A DNA stretch of 6,513 nt, from positions 910 through 7,422 of the forward strand of contig DBBK01000189.1 in the NCBI GenBank assembly GCA_002292165.1. The letters are read 5' to 3'. Under the pieces are notes generated by a model. The model was not told the DNA's origin and searched no databases. It saw only the letters and a program-made list of their open reading frames with translations. The position numbers and the translations under genes are program-made. This DNA comes from Brevundimonas sp. UBA986. GTDB lineage: Bacteria; Pseudomonadota; Alphaproteobacteria; Caulobacterales; Caulobacteraceae. Below, in pieces: positions 1 through 5,282 of this stretch (position 1 is the first letter of the stretch; each line of letters opens with the position of its first letter).

Positions 1-940
1 CTCCCCCCCGACGTTCGCTCGTATGGAACGACCCCGAGGCGGCCACCGCGGGCGCGGGCGACGCGCCGTCGGCGGCGGCGCGTCGTCCGGCGGCGGCGGC
101 GCCCGTCGCGGCGGCGGCGTCGCGAAGCGCGTGCAAGGCCTTGTCTTTCAAGGGGGCTCCGGACAGTCCCCCGGATTCTCCGGCATCGGACGATTTCAGG
201 TTCGGCCGGTCCAGGGTGGTGTTGGAGACGATCAGGGCGTCGATGTCGTGGGCGATGGCGGCTTCCACGATCATGGCGATCTCGGCCGCAGTCAGGTCAG
301 GCGCGATCTTCAGAAAGACCGGCGGCGCCTTTCGGCCTGCGACATTCGGCCGCGCCTCTGCGACCCGGCCCAGCAGGTCATCGAGCGCCTCGCGCCCCTG
401 CAGGGCGCGCAGCCCCGGGGTGTTGGGCGAGGAGATGTTGACGGTGAAATAGTCGGCCAGGCCGGCCAGCCTTTGAAGTCCGACCACATAGTCGGCGGCG
501 CGGTCCTCGGTGTCCTTGTTGGCCCCCAGATTGGCGCCGACCACCGGACCCGGCCTGCGGTCCCCGAGGCGCGCCGCGAAGGCCTCCAGCCCGGCGTTGT
601 TGAAGCCCATGCGGTTGATGATCGCCCGGTCCTCGCTGAGCCGGAACAGGCGCGGCTTCGGATTGCCGGCCTGGGCCATCGGGGTGACCGAACCGCATTC
701 GACGAAGCCGAAGCCCAGTTTCGACAGGCCGTTCAGCGCCTCGCCGTTCTTGTCCAACCCCGCCGCCAGACCGACCGGATTGGGCAGGGTCAGGCCCGCG
801 ATGGTGGTCATCAGGATCGGGTCGTCGGCGGGCGGCGTCGGCAGGGGAACCGCCTGCAGGGCCTTGATCGCCAGGCCGTGCGCGGTCTCCGGATCGAGCT
901 TGCGCAGCAGGGCCGCAGCCATGTCCGTCACGCCGCTCAT
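1..940 (-). CDS. pyrD: Class 2 (quinone-dependent) dihydroorotate dehydrogenase, partial at left edge
   Basis: Oxidises dihydroorotate to orotate in de novo pyrimidine synthesis. Class 2 enzymes are FMN proteins on the inner face of the cytoplasmic membrane that pass electrons to quinone. 313 codons are visible and the 3' end is outside the window. Seen: a short N-terminal helical part (residues 1-40) as expected for class 2; NPVGLAAGLDKNG (54-66); GFGFVECGSVTP (76-87); INRMGFNN (108-115); NISSPNTPGLR (168-178) containing the class 2 catalytic serine; FLKIAPDL (209-216); VSNTT (238-242); and GGLSGAPL (257-264). The ATG shares an ATGA with the stop of the upstream DUF952 gene, which fixes the start and suggests translational coupling. 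Oddity: after about residue 275 the frame becomes Ala/Gly/Arg-rich, and the expected IGVGGI-type FMN-phosphate segment is absent up to the edge. This could be a linker insertion, a rearrangement or an assembly fault. The family call itself is very secure. Confidence 0.93.
   Translation of the reverse strand, partial: MSGVTDMAAALLRKLDPETAHGLAIKALQAVPLPTPPADDPILMTTIAGLTLPNPVGLAAGLDKNGEALNGLSKLGFGFVECGSVTPMAQAGNPKPRLFRLSEDRAIINRMGFNNAGLEAFAARLGDRRPGPVVGANLGANKDTEDRAADYVVGLQRLAGLADYFTVNISSPNTPGLRALQGREALDDLLGRVAEARPNVAGRKAPPVFLKIAPDLTAAEIAMIVEAAIAHDIDALIVSNTTLDRPNLKSSDAGESGGLSGAPLKDKALHALRDAAAATGAAAAGRRAAADGASPAPAVAASGSFHTSERRGG
65..124. repeat. GGC/GCC-rich low-complexity tract inside the 3' part of pyrD
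   Basis: Three short GGC runs (about 71-79, 89-100 and 110-118) are embedded in almost pure G+C. On the minus strand they encode an Ala/Gly/Arg-rich stretch in the pyrD frame, at the point where the family normally continues into a conserved beta strand. A run of seven C lies just outside it at 3-9. The tract could be a true low-complexity insertion or sequence of poor quality near a contig end. Confidence 0.6.
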
Positions 941-1281
941 GCGAAGACCATGCCGCCGTCGGCGTCGACCGAAAAGGCCGCCTTCGCCGTCACCGCCGCG
1001 ACCGGCAGGGGCCCGTAGATGTGGGGGAAGAGGGCGCCGCCGCGCGAGGGTTCCCAGACGAGGATCTGGCCCAGGACCGTCAGGTCCACCGTCAGCAGCA
1101 GCAGGTTCTCGCGGCCCGCATAGTGTTTGGATACCGTGCCCGCCAGCTGGTCCTCAGCCGAGAGATGGATATAGCCGTCGGCCAGATCGACCGCCGACCC
1201 GCCATAGGCGCCCGCCGCCTCGGCCTCGGCCCATTCGGCCGCATCGACGACCTTGAAGGCCTCGTCAGGGTGAGCCGTCAT
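937..1281 (-). CDS. DUF952 family protein
   Basis: A 114-residue cytoplasmic protein with no signal peptide or membrane segment. It covers the whole DUF952 family length. The conserved signatures are visible: AEWAEAEAAGAYGGS near the N-terminus (15-29), the core DLADGYIHLS (32-41), Q45 and T49, then VWEPSRGG (75-82) and LFPHIYGPLP (84-93). The conserved His, Ser, Arg and Glu residues suggest an active or ligand-binding site. I recall the family being placed with ADP-ribosyltransferase-like folds, but no substrate is established and I do not assign an activity. It overlaps the upstream histidine phosphatase by ATGA and the downstream pyrD by ATGA. All three are therefore very likely co-transcribed and translationally coupled, which makes a role near nucleotide metabolism a reasonable guess and no more. 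Confidence 0.88.
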   Translation of the reverse strand: MTAHPDEAFKVVDAAEWAEAEAAGAYGGSAVDLADGYIHLSAEDQLAGTVSKHYAGRENLLLLTVDLTVLGQILVWEPSRGGALFPHIYGPLPVAAVTAKAAFSVDADGGMVFA

Positions 1282-1790
1282 TCGTCCGCGCCGCCGCCGA
1301 AAGCCTTGGGGATCAGATAGCCGTCATAGGCGCAGCGTCCGGCCACATCGACCTCGAACACCGCCGCGGCCGCCGTGGGGAAGCCCCCGGCCATCTTGTC
1401 CATCACGCTCGGCGAGGCCGCGCTCTCGATCAGATATTCATAGGCCAGCATGTGGACGCCCGGATTGTGGGCCAGGACCAGCAGGCAGCCGGCTTCCTCT
1501 TCCGCGCCCTCGACGAAGCGGCGGATGACGTCCTGGGGGGCGTTATAGAGGGTGGGCTCCAGCCGCACCTCGACGTCGCCGAACGATTCCTGAAGCACCT
1601 CCCAGGTCTCGCGCGTCCGCGTCGCCGTCGAGACCAGGGCGAGATCGGGCCTCAGCCCCTTCTCCGCCAGGACGCGGCCCATGAGGGCGGCGTCGGCGCG
1701 GCCACGGTCGGTCAGCGACCGGTCGCGGTCGAGCCCGGAGGCGGCGGCGCGCTCGGTCTTGGCGTGTCGCATCAGGATAAGACGGTGCAT
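1278..1790 (-). CDS. SixA-like histidine phosphatase (phosphoglycerate-mutase-like fold)
   Basis: A 170-residue member of the short, SixA-type branch of the histidine phosphatase superfamily. These enzymes remove phosphate through a phosphohistidine intermediate; E. coli SixA acts on a phosphohistidine protein of the nitrogen phosphotransferase system. Seen: the N-terminal LMRHAKTE with R8 and nucleophile H9; LTDRGRADA (26-34); VSTATRTRETW (53-63), giving the second arginine R58; and VLAHNPGV (105-112) with the second catalytic histidine H108. All expected catalytic residues are present and the length suits the SixA branch. The start codon lies 9 bases after the methyltransferase stop, and the stop overlaps the DUF952 start as ATGA, so it is the second gene of the four-gene run. 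The substrate cannot be read from sequence; proteins, sugar phosphates or nucleotides are all possible. Confidence 0.9.
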   Translation of the reverse strand: MHRLILMRHAKTERAAASGLDRDRSLTDRGRADAALMGRVLAEKGLRPDLALVSTATRTRETWEVLQESFGDVEVRLEPTLYNAPQDVIRRFVEGAEEEAGCLLVLAHNPGVHMLAYEYLIESAASPSVMDKMAGGFPTAAAAVFEVDVAGRCAYDGYLIPKAFGGGADE

Positions 1791-1799
1791 GGCCCGGCT

Positions 1800-2588
1800 T
1801 TACGGTGCTTTGGACGGGGCATCCAGACCGCCGCCGGTCCGGGACTCCATTTCACCCGCCGACCTGTGGCTTCGCGACGCCGGTTGGGGGACCAGATCGG
1901 GCGTGGCCCGCACACGCACGGTCGAGCCGCCGGGCCGGACACGGGCATAGGCCTGACGCGAGGCCTCCAGCAGGATCACCCCCGCCGTCCCGGGCGCCAG
2001 GGTCTTGCCGATCTGCTCGATTCCGTCCGCCATGCCGAGCAGGGGCCGCCACGGTGGGGTGTAAAGGGTCTGGGACCAGGCCGTCGGCTCCAGCCCGACC
2101 GAACGCACCAGCCGCTCCAGCTGGCCCCGGGTGAAGGGCCGTCCATGGCCGAACGGCGTCGCCTCGGCGCGCGCCCACAGGCCGCCGCGTGCCGCCGCCG
2201 CCAGAATGATCCGCCCGGCAGGCGCGAGCGCCCGCACCGCCTCGGTCAGCATCAGGGCCGGATCATCCGCCTCCTCCAGCGCATGGATCATCAGGATGCG
2301 ATCGAAGGCGCCCGCCGCGAAGGGCAGGCGTTTGTCATCGACCAGAAGGGTGCGGTTGCGACCGGCGGCGGGCCAGAGCTCGACCCCCTGCCCGCCTGGC
2401 ATGGCGGCGACCACCCGCCGCGCGCCGACGAAGGCGTCCAGCCAGGGCGTAGGATAGCCGATCCCCAGAACATCGCAGTTGGTCGCCTCGCCCCAGGCGT
2501 CCTCCAGACGCCGCGCCAGAAGCCGGCGCACCAGGGCCCCGGTCGGCTCGCCGTAGAAGGCGCGAAGATCCTCGATGCTGCGACGCAT
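1800..2588 (-). CDS. Class I SAM-dependent methyltransferase (Methyltransf_11 type)
   Basis: About 262 residues from ATG at 2588; an in-frame GTG at 2597 would add three residues. Numbering below is from the GTG. The Rossmann-like fold begins at CDVLGIGYPTPWL (41-53), a relaxed glycine-rich SAM motif I. It continues through LPFAAGAFDRILMIHALEEADDP (91-113), the typical post-II/IV signature, and ALAPAGRIILAA (123-134), the usual strand after the loop. The last 40 or so residues (about 225-265) are Arg/Pro/Ser-rich and look unstructured. No membrane segment is seen. The target is unknown. It is the first gene of the leftward group, and its stop sits 9 bases before the histidine phosphatase. It is divergent from gloB, a pairing I recall from other alphaproteobacteria. 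A TATAGT element lies 7 bases upstream of the ATG, so the message may be leaderless. Confidence 0.85.
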   Translation of the reverse strand: MRRSIEDLRAFYGEPTGALVRRLLARRLEDAWGEATNCDVLGIGYPTPWLDAFVGARRVVAAMPGGQGVELWPAAGRNRTLLVDDKRLPFAAGAFDRILMIHALEEADDPALMLTEAVRALAPAGRIILAAAARGGLWARAEATPFGHGRPFTRGQLERLVRSVGLEPTAWSQTLYTPPWRPLLGMADGIEQIGKTLAPGTAGVILLEASRQAYARVRPGGSTVRVRATPDLVPQPASRSHRSAGEMESRTGGGLDAPSKAP

Positions 2589-2605
2589 GGGGCGCACTAT
2601 ATGCG
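2589..2605. promoter_or_regulatory. Candidate shared -10 core between the methyltransferase gene and gloB
   Basis: The short divergent gap contains CACTATATG on the plus strand, read as CATATAGTG on the minus strand. TATAGT on the minus strand lies 7 bases before the methyltransferase ATG, matching a leaderless start. The overlapping CTATATG on the plus strand would place a gloB start site around 2610, giving a leader of about 35 bases. No convincing -35 hexamer is seen on either side. This is an AT-rich island in otherwise GC-rich DNA and is suggestive only. Confidence 0.35.
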
Positions 2606-2644
2606 TTCGGACGGCATTCGTCGCCCCACCTCCAGAGACCCTCC

Positions 2645-3373
2645 ATGGCCCTGACCGTCCACCTCTTCCCCTGCCTGTCTGACAACTATGGCTTCCTGCT
2701 GCGCGACGCGGCGACCGGCATGACCGCCACGGTCGACACCCCCGACGCCGAGGCCATCCTGGCGGAGCTGGAGCGGCTGGGCTGGGGCCGGCTGGACCTG
2801 ATCCTCAACACCCACTGGCACCCCGATCACGCGGGCGGCAACGCCGCGATCCAGGCCGCGACCGGCTGCGAGATCTGGGGTCCCGAGGAAGTCCGCCGCA
2901 TCGCGCCGCTGGATCGCGTGCTCTCGGGCGGTGAGACGGTGATGCTGGGCGAGACGGCGTTTCAGGTCACGGCCGCGCCCGGCCATACGCTCGGCCATAT
3001 CCTCTATCGCTCGGCCAAGGATGGCATCGCCTTCGTCGGCGACACCCTGTTCCCGCTCGGCTGCGGCCGGCTGTTCGAGGGCACGGCCGAACAGATGTGG
3101 TCCAGCTTCGCGGCCATCACCGCCTGGCCTGACGACACCGTCCTCTACGGCGCCCATGAATACACCGCCGCCAATGCCCGCTTCGCCCTGTCGATCGACG
3201 ACCGACCGGAGATGCGGGCCCATGCGGACGAGATCTTCGCCATGCGCGAGCGCGGCGAACCGACCGAGCCGACGACTCTGGCTGTGGAGAAGGCCTTCAA
3301 TCCCTTCCTGCGCGCAGCCGACGCGGCCGACTTCGGCGTCCGGCGGGCGGCCAAGGACGGCTTCCAGGGCTGA
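2645..3373 (+). CDS. gloB: Hydroxyacylglutathione hydrolase (glyoxalase II)
   Basis: Hydrolyses S-D-lactoylglutathione to D-lactate and glutathione, the second step of the cytosolic glyoxalase route that removes methylglyoxal. At 242 residues it is close to the bacterial family length. The metallo-beta-lactamase fold is complete with all binuclear metal ligands: THWHPDH (H57, H59, D61, H62), APGHTLGH (H114), GDTLFPLGCGRLFEG (D133) and YGAHEYT (H171). The C-terminal domain that binds glutathione carries the family's FNPFLR (about residues 224-229). The N-terminal FPCLSDNYGFLL is typical. The ATG at 2645 is the first in frame and gives the expected N-terminus; the upstream Shine-Dalgarno is weak. 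It is divergent from the methyltransferase operon, and its TGA is followed immediately by the reverse-strand stop of the next gene. The identification is very secure. Confidence 0.97.
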   Translation: MALTVHLFPCLSDNYGFLLRDAATGMTATVDTPDAEAILAELERLGWGRLDLILNTHWHPDHAGGNAAIQAATGCEIWGPEEVRRIAPLDRVLSGGETVMLGETAFQVTAAPGHTLGHILYRSAKDGIAFVGDTLFPLGCGRLFEGTAEQMWSSFAAITAWPDDTVLYGAHEYTAANARFALSIDDRPEMRAHADEIFAMRERGEPTEPTTLAVEKAFNPFLRAADAADFGVRRAAKDGFQG

Positions 3374-4159
3374 CTAGCGGCGCATCGCCTGGATGATCCG
3401 GGCCGAGGACGGACGGCCGGTCGGACCCTGGTTCGGGTGCACCGTCACCCGCAGCTCGCCGTTGGTATAGGTCACCGAACTGGATCGACCCTCGGTGATG
3501 GTCACGGTCTGCAGGCCGTTCAGCTGGGCCCGCAGCGCCGGAGAGGCGGCCATGCGCAGGATGGCGTCTGTGGTCACCATCAGGGCGTCGGTGCACAGGC
3601 CCTCGTCCTGTTCGCCGTCCAGCTGGACGCTGATCATCCGGCCGAGCGCGCGGCTCATCAGGAAGCTGCGCTGGACCATCAGGTTGGACAGCTGGATCGG
3701 GCCCAGCAGCGGCCGCTCCAGCGCCGGCGCCGGGCCGGTCATGGAGGCGGGCGAGCCGTTCGGGGCCCGCACCGAATAGAGGGTCATCCCCCCGTCCGGC
3801 GTGACGCGCAGGATCTGATCGCCCGCATCGTTGCGATAGATGATGTCGCCGCGCGGGGCCGGACGGGCCGTCAGGGCCCAGGTCTCGTTGCGGCTGGCGA
3901 AACGGAACAGGGGGCGCGGGCCCGAGCGGTCGAAGACGAAGCTCTCGCCCGTCTCGGCGACATAGCGGCCGCTCTCCGGCTGGGTGCGGGCGGCGCCCCG
4001 GCCGAGGCTGCGCGACTGTTCGGCCTGGGCGTTGGTGCGGACCTGGGCTTCGGCGTCAGCGGGCGCCGCCCCGGCAAGGAGGGTCGAAGCGACGAGGGCG
4101 ACGAACGCCATCGTCGCCGAAAGCGGCGCTGTCGCCGTCTCGACCCATTGCAACTTCAT
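3374..4159 (-). CDS. Predicted secreted protein of unknown function (resembles DUF4908)
   Basis: I take ATG at 4159, which gives 261 residues beginning MKLQWV. The frame stays open upstream to 4234, but that would put 25 polar residues before the signal peptide and run into phaB. Residues about 14-30 form a hydrophobic core, followed by GAAPADA|EAQ, a good signal peptidase I site after residue 36, so export to the periplasm is predicted. The mature part opens with a polar Gln/Arg-rich linker (39-62). A middle segment follows with GESFVFDRSGPRPLFRF (71-87), IIYRNDAGDQIL (106-117) and GGMTLYSVRAPNGSP (123-137), which looks beta-rich. A more helical region comes next (147-206, with the only Cys at 189), then a beta-like tail. 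The pattern resembles DUF4908, recalled from Caulobacterales and not checked. It lies 49 bases downstream of phaB on the same strand and may be co-transcribed. No function can be assigned. Confidence 0.75.
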   Translation of the reverse strand: MKLQWVETATAPLSATMAFVALVASTLLAGAAPADAEAQVRTNAQAEQSRSLGRGAARTQPESGRYVAETGESFVFDRSGPRPLFRFASRNETWALTARPAPRGDIIYRNDAGDQILRVTPDGGMTLYSVRAPNGSPASMTGPAPALERPLLGPIQLSNLMVQRSFLMSRALGRMISVQLDGEQDEGLCTDALMVTTDAILRMAASPALRAQLNGLQTVTITEGRSSSVTYTNGELRVTVHPNQGPTGRPSSARIIQAMRR

Positions 4160-4182
4160 GCCTTTATCGGTGCAAGCTTGGC

Positions 4183-4203
4183 GCGGCGGATTTTGGGCGC
4201 CGC
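4183..4203 (-). other. GC-rich hairpin between phaB and the secreted-protein gene
   Basis: On the minus strand GCGGCG and CGCCGC form a 6-base stem around a 9-base loop, just after the phaB stop. No T run follows, so it is not a classical intrinsic terminator. It might weaken read-through or protect the 3' end of the phaB message, but GC-only stems of this size occur by chance in such DNA. Confidence 0.3.
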
Positions 4204-4208
4204 TGTGT

Positions 4209-4934
4209 TCAGCCGACCAGATACTGGCCGCCATTCAGGCTGAGTGTGCAGCCTGTGACATATCCGGCACGTTCGCCCGTCAGCCAGGACACCATGTCGG
4301 CGATCTCCTCGCCCTTGCCCAGCCGTCCCACGGGGATCTGGGCGATGATGGAATCCAGAACCTTCTGGTCCATGGCGCCGACCATCTCGGTGTCGATATA
4401 GCCGGGGGCGATGCAGTTGACGGTCACGCCCTTGCGCGCGTTTTCCAGCGCCAGGGCCTTGGTGAAGCCGATCATCCCGGCCTTGGCGGCGGAATAGTTG
4501 GCCTGGCCGATCTGCCCCTTCTGGCCGTTGATCGAGGAGATGTTGACGATCCGGCCATGGCCCCGGTCGCGCATGCCGTTGATCACCTGGCGGGTCATGT
4601 TGAAGACCGAGTCCATGTTGACCCGGATGACCTCGGACCACTGGTCGTGGCTCATCTTGTGGAAGAAGCCGTCGCGGGTGATTCCGGCATTGTTGATCAG
4701 GACGTCGATGGGCCCCAGCTCGGCCTCGACCTCGGCGACCGCGCGGGCGCAGTCCTCGAAGGAACCGACATTGCCCCTGACCACCATGACGCCCAGTTCG
4801 CGCGCGGTGGCCTCGGCGGCCTCGGTGTTTCCGGAATAGCCGGCGGCGACGGACATGCCGTCTTCCTTCAGCCGTTGAACGATCGCCTTGCCGATGCCGC
4901 GCGTTCCGCCGGTCACCAGAGCCACTCGCGCCAT
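4209..4934 (-). CDS. phaB: Acetoacetyl-CoA reductase (NADPH-dependent, SDR family)
   Basis: Reduces acetoacetyl-CoA to (R)-3-hydroxybutyryl-CoA, the monomer for polyhydroxybutyrate, in the cytoplasm. From ATG at 4934 it has 241 residues, near the usual PhaB length (about 240-246). Short-chain dehydrogenase motifs are all present: TGGTRGIG (8-15) for cofactor binding, NNAGI (81-85), structural N106, catalytic S134, Y147 and K151 in YSAAK. The segment NGQKGQIGQANYSAAKAG (136-153) is the mark that separates PhaB from FabG, and GITRDGFFHKM (84-94) and PGYIDTEM agree. The Shine-Dalgarno GGGGAA lies 7 bases from the ATG, which supports this start; the frame stays open far upstream but carries no family similarity there. 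The thiolase gene phaA, the usual partner, is not adjacent. A promoter candidate lies about 70-95 bases upstream. Confidence 0.94.
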   Translation of the reverse strand: MARVALVTGGTRGIGKAIVQRLKEDGMSVAAGYSGNTEAAEATARELGVMVVRGNVGSFEDCARAVAEVEAELGPIDVLINNAGITRDGFFHKMSHDQWSEVIRVNMDSVFNMTRQVINGMRDRGHGRIVNISSINGQKGQIGQANYSAAKAGMIGFTKALALENARKGVTVNCIAPGYIDTEMVGAMDQKVLDSIIAQIPVGRLGKGEEIADMVSWLTGERAGYVTGCTLSLNGGQYLVG

Positions 4935-4940
4935 ATGCGT

Positions 4941-4950
4941 TTCCCCGTCC
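4941..4950 (-). promoter_or_regulatory. Ribosome binding site of phaB
   Basis: The minus strand reads GGACGGGGAA ending 6 bases before the ATG at 4934. This purine-rich stretch is the best Shine-Dalgarno candidate for phaB and selects that ATG over the many upstream in-frame codons. Confidence 0.6.
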
Positions 4951-5002
4951 TGTTTGCTGTCCTCGCCGCCGGGTCTTGCGCCCCGATCGGTCCTTCGAAA
5001 AA

Positions 5003-5031
5003 GCTTTAGCCCGCGCGGGGTTGCGCGAAAA
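5003..5031 (-). promoter_or_regulatory. Candidate housekeeping sigma promoter of phaB
   Basis: On the minus strand TTTTCGC (5031-5025) is followed by a 14-base spacer and GCTAAAGC (5010-5003). The Caulobacter housekeeping consensus as I recall it is TTGaCgS, 10-14 bases, GCTANAWC. The -10 matches at 7 of 8 positions and the -35 at about 5 of 7. Transcription would start near 4996, giving a leader of about 60 bases. The perfect 10-base palindrome CCCGCGCGGG (5010-5019) fills most of the spacer and could hold a regulator, though it is GC-only and may be chance. Confidence 0.45.
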
Positions 5032-5052
5032 GCCGGTGTTACGCGGCGTGAT

Positions 5053-5093
5053 CCGAATCGAAGGCGCCGAGGTCGATTGCCGGCGCCATTCGG
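5053..5093. repeat. Inverted repeat in the phaB/ABM intergenic region (outer)
   Basis: CCGAAT (5053-5058) pairs with ATTCGG (5088-5093). Inside them GGCGCC (5063-5068) pairs with GGCGCC (5082-5087), with a 4-base bulge on the left and a 13-base loop. That gives 12 paired positions. It lies upstream of both divergent genes and could fold in RNA or act as a protein site. Its function is unknown. Confidence 0.45.
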
Positions 5094-5146
5094 AGAGGCT
5101 AGGCTCCGCGGCGTCGAAAAGGACCTGCGGCGGCATCGGTAAGCCC

Positions 5147-5176
5147 GCCGTCCTTCCCGAAACGGAAGGCTCCGGC
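5147..5176. repeat. Inverted repeat in the phaB/ABM intergenic region (middle)
   Basis: CCTTCC (5152-5157) and GGAAGG (5164-5169) form a 6-base stem around CGAAAC. After a small internal loop (1 base against 3), GCCG (5147-5150) pairs with CGGC (5173-5176). No T run follows on either strand, so a rho-independent terminator is unlikely. It could be part of a structured leader of the ABM gene. Confidence 0.45.
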
Positions 5177-5197
5177 AGCGCCCCACGCGCCGCCCCT

Positions 5198-5234
5198 CGA
5201 CAAGCCTGACGCCTGTGCGTCGTCCGGCTTGTCG
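5198..5234. repeat. Two-tier inverted repeat upstream of the ABM gene
   Basis: CGACAAGCC (5198-5206) is the exact reverse complement of GGCTTGTCG (5226-5234). Nested inside, GACGC (5208-5212) pairs with GCGTC (5217-5221) around the 4-base loop CTGT. The result is a 14-pair hairpin with a small internal loop (1 base against 4). It ends 48 bases before the proposed TTG start. The mixed base composition makes chance less likely than for the GC-only stems elsewhere. No T tract follows on either strand. A leader RNA element or a regulator site is possible. Confidence 0.55.
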
Positions 5235-5271
5235 GGATGTCCGAACGACCTCTCCCGGCAAGCCCAACCGT

Positions 5272-5280
5272 GGAGAAGAG
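5272..5280 (+). promoter_or_regulatory. Ribosome binding site that selects the TTG start of the ABM gene
   Basis: GGAGAAGAG begins at 5272. GGAG lies 7 bases from the TTG at 5283, the ideal spacing. The other upstream start candidate in this frame, TTG at 5229, sits inside the inverted repeat and has no comparable site. Confidence 0.6.
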
Positions 5281-5282
5281 CC

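Noticed and set aside
23..1018. 331-codon open frame on the plus strand
   Set aside because: It is the exact codon-for-codon antisense of pyrD, Arg/Gly-rich and without any domain. It is a by-product of high GC codon use.
1452..2654. 400-codon open frame on the plus strand
   Set aside because: It lies antisense to the histidine phosphatase and methyltransferase genes, both of which carry clear motifs. The frame itself is Arg/Gly/Gln-rich with no recognisable domain.
3437..4243. 268-codon open frame on the plus strand
   Set aside because: It is antisense to the secreted-protein gene, which has a proper signal peptide. The plus-strand product is low-complexity Arg/Gly/His-rich.
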